Shown piece by piece: positions 18,232 through 26,439 of a stretch of DNA of 64,000 nt; position 1 is the first letter of the stretch, and every line of letters begins with the position of its first letter. Under the pieces are notes generated by a model. It was not told the DNA's origin, did not search any database, and saw only the letters and a program-made list of their open reading frames with translations. A program made the position numbers and the translations under genes. This DNA comes from Rubricella aquisinus (GTDB lineage: Bacteria; Pseudomonadota; Alphaproteobacteria; Rhodobacterales; Rhodobacteraceae). The stretch lies in assembly GCF_014199445.1 (NCBI RefSeq), contig NZ_JACIJS010000006.1, forward strand, positions 1 to 64,000, written 5' to 3'.

Positions 18232-19902
18232 GTGCGCGACACCTTGAAGCAAAACTACGCCGAATTGCGCAGCTTATGCGTCGCTGGCGTGCGCAAGGTG
18301 CGCGAGGACGGCCCGAACAAGCTCCTTTTCTGGATCATCGCCCTTTTGATCGGGGTTGCGGCTGGTATTGCCGCGATCCTGTTTCGCGACGGGATCGCCC
18401 TGTTGCAAGAAACCTTCTATGGTGCGACGGATCGGGAACTGCATTCGCTGCTGGCGACCTTGCCATGGTATTGGGTGGTGGGCATTCCGATCATCGGCGG
18501 GCTGACCGTCGGCTTTATCCTGCATTTCTTTACACCTGATGGGCGCGCGCGCTCTGTCGCGCATGTGATCGAGGGGGCGGCCATCGGCAATGGCCGGGTG
18601 GAGCGCAAGGCCGGATGGGCCTCCGCCCTTGCGTCGATGATCACCCTGTCGACCGGCGGGTCCAGCGGGCGCGAGGGGCCGGTGGTGCATCTTGCAGCGC
18701 TGATGTCGTCTTATGTGTCGGACTGGATGCGCGCCAATGCCATCACGGCGCGCGATCTGATGGGATGTGCGGTCGCAGCCGCGGTCTCTGCCAGTTTCAA
18801 CGCGCCGATTGCGGGGGCACTGTTCGCGCTGGAGGTCGTGCTGCGTCATTTCGCGATCCATGCCTTTGCGCCGATTGTCGTGGCCTCCGTCATGGGCACG
18901 GTGGTGTCGCGGCTCTGGAGCGGGGAGGCCACGGAATTTATCCTGCCCGCGCATACGCTTGCGTTCTATATCGAAATCCCGGCCTTCATGATCCTTGGTC
19001 TTGTCTGTGGGTTGGCGGCGGTCGTGATGATGAAAGCGATCTTTTGGGCGGAGGATGCGGGCGACGCGGTGCAAACGCGGCTCAGGATGCCCAATTGGCT
19101 GCGCCCGGCCCTTGCCGGTGCGATCCTTGGGGCCATCGCGCTTGCCTTTCCGCATATCATCGGCGTGGGCTATGAGACGACCAACCGCGCGCTGACCGGC
19201 GGCTTTTTGATGTGGGAAGCGGTGGTTTTTGCCATCATCAAGATATTCGCCGTGGCGATCACCTTTGGCGGGCGCATGGGGGGTGGGGTATTTTCGCCAT
19301 CGCTGATGCTGGGGGCGCTGACGGGGCTGGCGTTTGGCCTTGTTGCGACCAATATTTTTCCCGAAGTGTCCGGCTCGGAGGCGCTTTATGCGCTGGCGGG
19401 CATGGGGGCGGTGGCAGCGGCGGTGCTGGGTGCGCCGATCTCCACCACCTTGATCGTGTTCGAATTGACCGGGGATTGGCAGGCCGGGATCGCGGTGATG
19501 GTGAGCGTGTCGCTGGCGACGGCCCTGTCGGCCCGGCTGGTTGATCGCAGCTTTTTCCTCACACAGATCGAGCGGCGCGGCGTGCATGTGGCCGCAGGCC
19601 CGCAGGAATACCTCTTGTGTACGATGCGCGCGATGGACCTGATGCGCCATCGCGGGGCGGAGAATGGGGCCTCAGATACACAATGCTGGGACATGGTGGA
19701 GCAAGGCGCGTTCCTGACCCGCAATGCCACGCTGGAGACGGCGATGCCGCTCTTTGACCGATTTGGCGCGAATTCCATTCCCGTGGTGGAGGAGAATGGG
19801 GATGGGGAGGCGCCGACCCTGATCGGGGCCTTGTTCCATGTTGATGCGCTCAAAGCCTATAACCGGGCGCTGGCAGAAACCGCCCGCGAGGAGCATTCGT
19901 AA
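18232..19902 (+). CDS. ClC-family chloride channel/antiporter with C-terminal CBS region
   Basis: A 556-residue inner-membrane protein with about ten or more hydrophobic helices. The selectivity motifs are GSSGREGPVVHL (gating glutamate in GREGP), FNAPIAGALFALE, GGRMGGGVFSPSLMLGA and GAPISTTLIVFELTGD. The last about 110 residues form a probable CBS pair. The GREGP glutamate is consistent with Cl-/H+ exchange. The start is GTG. A family 1 repeat begins two bases after the stop. Confidence 0.9.
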   Translation: MRDTLKQNYAELRSLCVAGVRKVREDGPNKLLFWIIALLIGVAAGIAAILFRDGIALLQETFYGATDRELHSLLATLPWYWVVGIPIIGGLTVGFILHFFTPDGRARSVAHVIEGAAIGNGRVERKAGWASALASMITLSTGGSSGREGPVVHLAALMSSYVSDWMRANAITARDLMGCAVAAAVSASFNAPIAGALFALEVVLRHFAIHAFAPIVVASVMGTVVSRLWSGEATEFILPAHTLAFYIEIPAFMILGLVCGLAAVVMMKAIFWAEDAGDAVQTRLRMPNWLRPALAGAILGAIALAFPHIIGVGYETTNRALTGGFLMWEAVVFAIIKIFAVAITFGGRMGGGVFSPSLMLGALTGLAFGLVATNIFPEVSGSEALYALAGMGAVAAAVLGAPISTTLIVFELTGDWQAGIAVMVSVSLATALSARLVDRSFFLTQIERRGVHVAAGPQEYLLCTMRAMDLMRHRGAENGASDTQCWDMVEQGAFLTRNATLETAMPLFDRFGANSIPVVEENGDGEAPTLIGALFHVDALKAYNRALAETAREEHS

Positions 19903-19904
19903 GG

Positions 19905-20020
19905 GGCGCTCCCGCACGTCGCCGCCTTATGGGCATAAGGCGTCTCCCTTTGGGCCGGGCCGCCGCGTGTGCCACGCGGCGGTGCGCGCCGCGCGGGGAT
20001 ATTTTAAGAAAGTGAATTGG
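19905..20020 (+). repeat. Dispersed hairpin repeat, family 1, copy 2
   Basis: It begins GCGCTCCCGCACGTCGC, has an 8-bp hairpin (19923-19930 with 19935-19942), CCCTTTGGGCCGGG, a perfect 10-bp hairpin (19960-19969 with 19973-19982), then GGGGATATTTTAAGAAAG and TGAATTGG. It lies directly after the ClC gene and before a convergent gene, so it could end transcription, though there is no T-run. Confidence 0.75.
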
Positions 20021-20089
20021 GGTGAGGTCGCAAGAGCGGCTCGGCGTGCTGTTTTTGGGGCGCAGTCATGCGCAAAGGGGCGCGCGCGG

Positions 20090-20434
20090 TCAGAGTTGCT
20101 CCACCGTTGCTTTATCCTCGTAGAAGGCGATATGGCCTGCGATCCGGGAGACCTCCTCCTTCGGGGTGACATAGCTCCAGCCCGCGTTTTCGATCCGGCC
20201 GCTTTTGCCCTCGATATGGAAATAGGTCGCATCGCCCTTGTGCGGGCAATGGCTGGTCTGGTCGCTGTCTTCGAGAAAGATCATCCCGATATCTTCGCGC
20301 GGGAAATAGATCACCGGGTCAGCGGACCCTTCGTAGAGTTTGAGCGCATTGCTGCTTTCCGCGATGACGGCACCCTGCGCGCGCACCACCCATGTGCCGC
20401 CTGCCGCACTGATCGTGATGTGTTTCTCTACCAT
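20090..20434 (-). CDS. DUF427 domain protein
   Basis: A 114-residue cytoplasmic protein of the DUF427 family: V-(R/S)-x-GAVIAESSNALKLYEG at the start, VIYFPREDI, and the SHCPHKGDATYF motif in the middle, which is the family signature. Biochemical role unknown. AAGGAGA precedes the ATG. It shares a strand with the downstream-lying aminopeptidase-P gene but an 83-bp gap separates them, so co-transcription is uncertain. Confidence 0.85.
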   Translation of the reverse strand: MVEKHITISAAGGTWVVRAQGAVIAESSNALKLYEGSADPVIYFPREDIGMIFLEDSDQTSHCPHKGDATYFHIEGKSGRIENAGWSYVTPKEEVSRIAGHIAFYEDKATVEQL

Positions 20435-20517
20435 GTGTCGTCTCCTTAACCGTCGCGCGCGAGTGTTCGCACGCGGTGTGACCGTTTCGTGACTGATCCC
20501 GGTATCGGGGCCCTATG

Positions 20518-22314
20518 TCACAGGGGGGCGCAGGCCTGAGCGAGCCAAGAGGCCGTGTCAGGCGAAACCACCGGGGTGAGCGCCGTGAGGACATGCGCGT
20601 GATAGGCATCCAGCCAGTCGCGCTCGTCATTGGTCAGGAGCATAGGGTTGATCAGCCTGCGGTCAATAGGGGCGAGGGTCAGCGTGTCGAACTGATGCAT
20701 GTTGATATCGCCTCCTTCAACCGGTGCGGTCGGACGCACGACGATGAGGTTTTCGATGCGGATGCCAAACGCGCCCTCGCGGTAATAGCCCGGCTCGTTC
20801 GATAGGATCATGCCCGGCTCCAACGGGATATGGGAGGTGCGTGCGATGCGCTGTGGCCCCTCATGCACACCGAGATAGCTGCCGACCCCATGCCCAGTGC
20901 CATGGGCATAGTCATACCCCGCCTGCCAGAGGGCCGCGCGGGCGAGCGCGTCGATATCCCGGCCCGCAATCCCGGCGGGAAAGCGCAGGCGGGAGATGGC
21001 GATCATGCCCTTCAGCACGAGGGTGAAGGCGCGCCTTTCCTCCTCACCCGCCGGGCCAATGGCGATGGTGCGGGTGATGTCGGTAGTACCGTCCTGATAT
21101 TGCCCGCCACTGTCCACCAGAAGCAACTCACCCGATTTCAGCGCGCGGTTCGTGTCGGTGTTGACCCGGTAATGCACGATGGCCCCATTTGGCCCCGCGC
21201 CGCAGATCGTCTCAAAGCTGATATCCTTGAGCGCGCCGGTTTGCTGTCGGAAAGCCTCCAGCTTTTCACACACGGCAATCTCCGTCAGGTCACCGGGCGC
21301 GGTGTGATCCAGCCAGCAAAGGAATTCGGCAAAGGCCGCGCCATCGCGCAGATGGGCGGCATGTGCGCCCGCGATCTCTGCCTCCGATTTGCGGGCCTTG
21401 GGCAAGGCGATCGGATCATGCCAATCGAGCGTGGCCCCGCCTGCAAGCGCCGCCTCGATCACCGCAACGGGCGTGCTGGCCCGATCCGCACTAAGCGTGC
21501 CGCCAAGCTCCTCGACATCCGGCAAGAAGCGGGCCGCGTCATGGCTGCGGATGCTGTTGCCCAGATGGCTGCGCACCTCCGGCGTGAGTTTCTGCTCCAT
21601 TCCGTAGAGGTCCACCTGCCCATCCGCATGCAGAATGGCAAAGCCCTGCGCCACCGGCATCCGCGCTATATCGCTGCCGCGAATGTTGAGCAGCCATGCG
21701 ATCGCATCGGGCAGGGTGAGGAGTGCGGCCTGTGCCCCGCGCGCACTCAATCCTTCCGCGATTTCCAGCCGTTTTTGCTCATGCGTGGCCCCGGCAAGCG
21801 CGTGTGGCTGGATCGTCATCTCTCCTTGCGGGGGGGCGGGCTGATCGGGCCATGCCGCGTCGATCAGGTTGGGCGTGGTTTGCAGGGTGATGCCAGCGGG
21901 GCGCAGCGCGTCGCTCAAGGCATCTATCTCTGCCACGCCGTGCAGCCATGGGTCATAGGCGACGATGCCGCCTTCTGGCAGCAGGGCGCGCAGCCAGCGG
22001 GCAGGGGCCTCCCCCGGAAAAGTGCCAAATTCGAAGACGCCCGCGTCACATTGCGTGCGCACCTGCAACGTATAGCGGCCATCGACAAAGACGGCGGCGC
22101 TCTCCCGCCCGGCGATTGCCAGGCCGGCAGAGCCGGTAAAACCCGTCAGCCATTTCAGCCGCTCATCCCGTGGCGCAACCGTTTCGCCCTGATGCGCATC
22201 GGCGCGGGGCACCAAAAACGCATCGACGCCCGCGCGGGCCATCTCCGCGCGCAGGGCGGCGATCCTTGGGGCGGCTGTGTCGGGGGAGGTCTGAATATCG
22301 AATGTTTGAAACAT
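20518..22314 (-). CDS. Aminopeptidase P family (M24B) metallopeptidase
   Basis: A 598-residue Xaa-Pro aminopeptidase of the long, three-domain type. Two creatinase-like N-terminal domains come first. The C-terminal pita-bread domain has the di-metal ligands in LLVDSGGQYQDGTTDIT (two Asp), GHGVGSYLGVHEGP (His) and SNEPGYYREGAFGIRIEN (two Glu). It probably trims X-Pro N-termini in the cytoplasm. The length and C-terminal extension match eukaryote-like APP1 and its alphaproteobacterial relatives. Confidence 0.93.
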   Translation of the reverse strand: MFQTFDIQTSPDTAAPRIAALRAEMARAGVDAFLVPRADAHQGETVAPRDERLKWLTGFTGSAGLAIAGRESAAVFVDGRYTLQVRTQCDAGVFEFGTFPGEAPARWLRALLPEGGIVAYDPWLHGVAEIDALSDALRPAGITLQTTPNLIDAAWPDQPAPPQGEMTIQPHALAGATHEQKRLEIAEGLSARGAQAALLTLPDAIAWLLNIRGSDIARMPVAQGFAILHADGQVDLYGMEQKLTPEVRSHLGNSIRSHDAARFLPDVEELGGTLSADRASTPVAVIEAALAGGATLDWHDPIALPKARKSEAEIAGAHAAHLRDGAAFAEFLCWLDHTAPGDLTEIAVCEKLEAFRQQTGALKDISFETICGAGPNGAIVHYRVNTDTNRALKSGELLLVDSGGQYQDGTTDITRTIAIGPAGEEERRAFTLVLKGMIAISRLRFPAGIAGRDIDALARAALWQAGYDYAHGTGHGVGSYLGVHEGPQRIARTSHIPLEPGMILSNEPGYYREGAFGIRIENLIVVRPTAPVEGGDINMHQFDTLTLAPIDRRLINPMLLTNDERDWLDAYHAHVLTALTPVVSPDTASWLAQACAPL

Positions 22315-22419
22315 GCTGGTCTTGTCCTGTGCTGCATGCCGTCACAAATCCTTGACAGCATAGCCCTGTTTCGCGCGATACTTTCATGCGACCATCAGGT
22401 CAGCAAGGGGGCAGGGCGG

Positions 22420-22722
22420 ATGACAAAACGGCGGATGTTCGGGCTGGCCTTTATGGCATTGGCAGCGGTGAGTTTTGCCTTTGACCTTATGTCGTCGGTG
22501 GTGAAGGGCGACACGCTGGCCTTTCGCGAATTTGGCCGGGTCTGGGCTGGATTTCACCGCGACAGCCTGCTGTTGCTCCAGCCTGCGGTGGAGCGGTATC
22601 TGGCCGAATGGCTGTGGGATCCGTTGATCCTCAGCCTATTGACCACGCCGCTGACCTTTCTGCTATTGGCGATTGGGCTGTTCTTTCTGGCGATCAGCGC
22701 CGGGCCGTGGAGCCGTAGCTGA
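22420..22722 (+). CDS. Small membrane protein, unknown
   Basis: A 100-residue protein with a basic start (MTKRRM), one hydrophobic segment at about residues 7-24 and another at about 69-94, separated by an amphipathic loop. No family recognised. GGGCGG lies just before the ATG. It is divergent from the aminopeptidase gene, and its TGA abuts the stop of the convergent pseudo-peptidase gene (TGATCA). Confidence 0.65.
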   Translation: MTKRRMFGLAFMALAAVSFAFDLMSSVVKGDTLAFREFGRVWAGFHRDSLLLLQPAVERYLAEWLWDPLILSLLTTPLTFLLLAIGLFFLAISAGPWSRS

Positions 22723-23733
22723 TCACGGAGCCGTGCAAGCCGCCTGAAGCGCAACCCAGTCATTGTCCCGCGCGGCGGGCTGATAGGCCGCAGCGCCAAT
22801 CCGATCAAGGCTCGCGACGGTTTGCGCGCGCAGATCGCGGCCCTGACCGATCAGGAAATCGGCATAGGGCGTTGTGGGCAGACCTGCGGTTTCCATCATC
22901 GTGGCAAAGCGCGCATCGCTTTCCTCCGATTGGGGAAGGGTGTGCAGCGCTGTGCGCAGCATCTCCGCGTCCTGTGGGCCGGGCGTGCCATTGAGCACAA
23001 GCCGCAGCGCCATCCAGCCCATGTCGCGCGCCACCGTGCGGGGCAGCTTGAGGTCCGTTCGGCTGATCGCCTCGGCCAGTGCTGCGGCGGGCACGTCTGG
23101 GCTATTGGACTGGATCAAAAGGGATGAGGGGATCAACACCCGCCCATCGGGCACAACGAACACCTGCCCCCCATAGCCCTGTGCCACCATCAGCCGCGCT
23201 GGATCAAGCGACAGCCGCGTCGCGATCTGGCGCAGCGCGCGGTCGGGCGCGCGGGCGCAGATGCGCGCGCCGCCGCGTTCTTGCGCCAGGACAAGCGTTG
23301 ACAGGCGCTCCCATGTCTGAGGCGGGATGCGCGCGGTCAACGCGGCAGTGAGCGCGGGAAGGCTCAGCCAAATCATCGCCGCCAGCACTGCCGCCGCACC
23401 CAATGTCCACAGACCCCGGCGGCCCCAGCGCCGCGCCGAAGTGTCAGTGCCGTTACTGCCGGCATGGACCTTGCGGATCGCCTCAACCAGCACGCCATTC
23501 TCGACGCTGAGCGTCTCCCCGAACCCATCCTCGGGAGAGAGGGTGATTTTGCCGTCCGGCTCCTCCCGCATCAGGATCGCCGCGATGGACCATTGCGTCA
23601 GCGGCGCATCGGCCATGTCGCAAATGGTCAAGCGCGCGTCCCCGAACTTCACGACCACCTCGCGCGCGGGCGCATCCCCTTGGCTCCATTGGGCAATCGC
23701 CTCAATGCGGCTGAACTGATCAAGCGCTGTCAC
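22723..23733 (-). CDS. Degenerate M48-peptidase-like membrane protein
   Basis: A 336-residue protein with an N-terminal beta-rich domain (about 1-95) of the kind preceding M48 peptidases in this group, one membrane segment (about 108-130), then an M48-like domain. The strand GGQVFVVPDGRVLIPSSLL aligns by eye with the M48 segment before the active site, but the position of HExxH reads ALAEAISRT, so the zinc ligands are missing. It is likely a catalytically dead relative. Function unknown; the alignment is by eye. Confidence 0.6.
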   Translation of the reverse strand: MTALDQFSRIEAIAQWSQGDAPAREVVVKFGDARLTICDMADAPLTQWSIAAILMREEPDGKITLSPEDGFGETLSVENGVLVEAIRKVHAGSNGTDTSARRWGRRGLWTLGAAAVLAAMIWLSLPALTAALTARIPPQTWERLSTLVLAQERGGARICARAPDRALRQIATRLSLDPARLMVAQGYGGQVFVVPDGRVLIPSSLLIQSNSPDVPAAALAEAISRTDLKLPRTVARDMGWMALRLVLNGTPGPQDAEMLRTALHTLPQSEESDARFATMMETAGLPTTPYADFLIGQGRDLRAQTVASLDRIGAAAYQPAARDNDWVALQAACTAP

Positions 23734-23760
23734 GATGGGGTCAACGCCTCCTTCAGGGGG

Positions 23761-25386
23761 TTAGCCGGGCAATGTGTACCCTTGCGCATGAAGCTTTTTC
23801 CGCAGTTCCAGTTTGGAGATCTTGCCGGTTGCGGTATGCGGAATTTCGTCCATGAACACAACATCATCCGGCACCTGCCATTTCGCGAATTTCTGTGCGA
23901 CTTGGGCAAGGATGCTGTCTTTCTCCGGCGATTTTCCAGGGACGGGTACGACGACGAGGATCGGGCGCTCATCCCATTTCGGATGGGGCACGCCAATGGC
24001 GGCGGCTTCCTGCACCTCTGGATGGGCGACGGCGGCGTTTTCCAGATCAATCGAGCTGATCCATTCGCCGCCCGATTTGATCACGTCCTTGGAGCGGTCC
24101 GTGATGCGGACATATCCATTGCGGTCGATGGTGGCCACGTCGCCAGTATCAAACCATCCATCGGCATCGGTCGCGGACGTGTCAGCATAGAGGTATTGCT
24201 CTACCACGGCCGGCCCTTTGGCCCATAATTTGCCCTGCGCTGTGCCGTCCCATGCAAGTTCGGCTCCGTCATCATCGGTGATGCGCAGATCAATGGTGAA
24301 GGGCGGGTGGCCAACGGTTTCCTGCACGTCAAGACGGCCTGACGCGTCCTTGGCCAGCACTTCGGGCTTGAAGCTGCATACGGTGCCAAGGGGCGACATT
24401 TCCGTCATGCCCCAGGCATGGAGCACTTGCACGCCATAAACATTCTGGAATGCTTCGATCACCGCGCGAGGGCAGGAGGAGCCGCCGATTACGACACGCT
24501 TGAGCGTGGAGAAGCGGCGCGACGTGTCGGCCTGCATATGTTGCAACAGCATCAGCCAGACGGTTGGGACCGCGGCGGTGAGCGTCACGCCGGTTTCCAA
24601 CAATTCGTAAAGCGCGCCGGGCGTCATGTCCCGCCCCGGCATCACCAGCGACGCGCCCACCATCGGGGCGGTATAGCCGATGGACCAGCCATTGGCGTGA
24701 AAGAGCGGCACAACCGGCATCACCACATCCGCAGATCCAATGCCAAGGCTGTCGGGCGTGGCCGAGGACAGCGCATGGATCACGTTGGACCGGTGGGTAT
24801 AGACGACGCCCTTCGGGTTTCCGGTGGTGCCGGAGGTGTAGCAGATACCGCAGGCGCTGCGCTCATCCACCTCGGTCCAGCCATCAAGCCCGTCTTCGGC
24901 CGCGATCAACTCCTCATAGCAAAGCGCGTTGAGCGTCGTGTCTGGCATATGGGCGCGGTCGGTCAGGACGATATAGGTTTCGACACCCGCGAGCTTGTCC
25001 GCGATCGCTTCGATCACGGGGACGAGATCGGCATCGACCATTACGATCCGATCCTTTGCATGGGTGATGACATAGGTCATCTGCTCGGCAAAAAGGCGCG
25101 GGTTGAGCGTGTGAAGGGCAGCACCCGCGCCGGGCACGCCATACCAGACCTCCATGTGGCGCGGGGTGTTCCAAGCCATCACGCCAACCACATCGCCGGG
25201 CTGAATGCCAAGCCGGCGCAACGCCTGAGCACATTTCAGCGCGCGGGTGCGAATTTCGGCATAGGTGCTTGAGACCATATGCCCTTCGGCAGCACGCCCG
25301 CGCACGGGGCGATCCGGGTGATAGCGGGCCGCGTGATCAATGATGGCGCTGACATTCATTTGCCAGTCTTGCATGAGATTGTGCAT
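23761..25386 (-). CDS. Acyl-CoA synthetase (AMP-forming; FadD/DmdB-like)
   Basis: A 541-residue adenylating enzyme that activates a carboxylic acid to its CoA thioester. Motifs are YTSGTTGNPKGVVYTH (P-loop, about 189-204), HAWGMTEMSPLG, WFDTGDVATIDRNGYV, and RSKDVIKSGGEWIS near the C-terminal lysine domain (TGKISKLELRKKL). The size and the GGEWIS form fit medium/long-chain ligases and methylmercaptopropionate-CoA ligase (DmdB); the substrate cannot be told from sequence alone. GGGAGGGG precedes the ATG. Confidence 0.88.
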   Translation of the reverse strand: MHNLMQDWQMNVSAIIDHAARYHPDRPVRGRAAEGHMVSSTYAEIRTRALKCAQALRRLGIQPGDVVGVMAWNTPRHMEVWYGVPGAGAALHTLNPRLFAEQMTYVITHAKDRIVMVDADLVPVIEAIADKLAGVETYIVLTDRAHMPDTTLNALCYEELIAAEDGLDGWTEVDERSACGICYTSGTTGNPKGVVYTHRSNVIHALSSATPDSLGIGSADVVMPVVPLFHANGWSIGYTAPMVGASLVMPGRDMTPGALYELLETGVTLTAAVPTVWLMLLQHMQADTSRRFSTLKRVVIGGSSCPRAVIEAFQNVYGVQVLHAWGMTEMSPLGTVCSFKPEVLAKDASGRLDVQETVGHPPFTIDLRITDDDGAELAWDGTAQGKLWAKGPAVVEQYLYADTSATDADGWFDTGDVATIDRNGYVRITDRSKDVIKSGGEWISSIDLENAAVAHPEVQEAAAIGVPHPKWDERPILVVVPVPGKSPEKDSILAQVAQKFAKWQVPDDVVFMDEIPHTATGKISKLELRKKLHAQGYTLPG

Positions 25387-25560
25387 GAACCCCTCCCGGT
25401 CGTGTCCTTGTTTTGGATGAGCCTAGCGCGCCCCCGGGGCGGTGCAAGCCGGATCACACGGGTCGGTCGCGCAAACGGCGAAAGACTGTTGCTGAATTTC
25501 TGGGTTATCCTTTTTGGTGCCCGGAAATAGCTTAGATGCAGAAACAATATGGAGACCATC

Positions 25561-26034
25561 ATGGCAATCGATCCGCGCGTGCAAGTGGGGCATGTCCATC
25601 TCAAAGTGGCCGATATTGACCGGGCTTTGGGCTTTTGGCGCGATGTGCTCGGGTTTGAGGAAACCGCCCGATATGGGGAGGATGCGGTGTTCCTGTCGGC
25701 AGGTGGCTACCACCACCATATCGCGCTCAACACATGGATGAGCAAAGGGGGCACTCCGCCTGCGCGGGGGCATACTGGTCTGTTTCATGTGGCGCTGCTC
25801 TATCCGGATCGAGCATCCCTTGGCGCGGCGGTACGGCGCGTGCTGGAGGCTGGCATCAAGCTTGAAGGTGCGTCGGATCACGGGGTCAGTGAGGCGGTGT
25901 ATCTCTCGGACCCCGATGGAAATGGTGTAGAGTTGTACCGGGACCGGGCAAAGGAAGACTGGCCGTGCCATGAGGACGGTTCGCTTGCCATGATGACCGA
26001 GCGGTTGGATCTGGACGGACTTTTGACGGCGTAG
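25561..26034 (+). CDS. VOC-family dioxygenase/glyoxalase-like protein
   Basis: A 157-residue VOC protein similar to CatE-like catechol-2,3-dioxygenases: VGHVHLKVADIDRALGFWRD at the start, and GHHHHIALNTW-like metal-region residues (YHHHIALNTW) near 53-62. VYLSDPDGNGVELYRDR carries the last metal glutamate. Substrate unknown. The start at 25561 is preferred over ATG 25549 because GGAGA lies six bases before it. It is divergent from the acyl-CoA ligase. A family 1 repeat follows immediately. Confidence 0.8.
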   Translation: MAIDPRVQVGHVHLKVADIDRALGFWRDVLGFEETARYGEDAVFLSAGGYHHHIALNTWMSKGGTPPARGHTGLFHVALLYPDRASLGAAVRRVLEAGIKLEGASDHGVSEAVYLSDPDGNGVELYRDRAKEDWPCHEDGSLAMMTERLDLDGLLTA

Positions 26035-26035
26035 G

Positions 26036-26132
26036 CGCTCCCGCACGTCGCTGACGCTCCCTTTGGGCCGGGCGCCGCGCCTATCGGCGCGGCGATGCCT
26101 CCGGCGGGGTATATTTGAAGAAAGTGAATTGG
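26036..26132 (+). repeat. Dispersed hairpin repeat, family 1, copy 3
   Basis: It begins GCGCTCCCGCACGTCGC, continues CTCCCTTTGGGCCGGG, a perfect 9-bp hairpin (26073-26081 with 26086-26094), then GGCGGGGTATATTTGAAG and AAAGTGAATTGG. It sits between convergent genes, starting two bases after the VOC stop, exactly like copy 2 after the ClC gene. Confidence 0.75.
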
Positions 26133-26386
26133 ACTTGGTGTGGCAAGAGCAGCCTCCGCGATTCGACCGTGGGTCAAGGTCCGAGGAACGAGCGGCCTTG
26201 ACGCACGGGCGAATCGTTACACCCACAATTGAGCGGGTGATTTGAGGAACAGACCTGTTCCTCAAACACCTCAGTGCAATCTTAATCCGGCGCGCAGCGC
26301 CGGCTCGGCCCAAGGGCTGGAAGGAGCATCGCGACTGAACAGCGTGCGGGAGCGCTGCCTTGCTGGGTTTGTCTATTGCCCTGATT
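26133..26386. other. Gene-free convergent spacer with palindromes
   Basis: No gene is supported. It holds a perfect palindrome with 12-bp arms TTTGAGGAACAG/CTGTTCCTCAAA (26241-26252, 26255-26266, 2-bp centre). GGTG/CACC just outside extends the pairing after a one-base interruption. It also holds a 7-bp hairpin CCGGCGC/GCGCCGG at 26287-26303. It could be a decayed mobile element, or a terminator for the + strand VOC unit. Confidence 0.5.
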
Positions 26387-26429
26387 CCGCACGGTGCCAT
26401 CTCATCTGGAATAAGGTGGCACCGTGCGG
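26387..26429 (-). terminator. Terminator hairpin after fadJ
   Basis: Perfect 13-bp stem CCGCACGGTGCCA/TGGCACCGTGCGG with a 17-nt loop, starting 11 bases past the fadJ stop on the minus strand. There is no clean T-run, but the stem is strong. It closes the seven-gene beta-oxidation operon. Confidence 0.7.
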
Positions 26430-26439
26430 GTGGGCTTTC

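Noticed and set aside
19903-20089. tRNA or small RNA gene suggested by strong hairpins
   Set aside because: No cloverleaf, anticodon arm or CCA end; the hairpins belong to the family 1 repeat.
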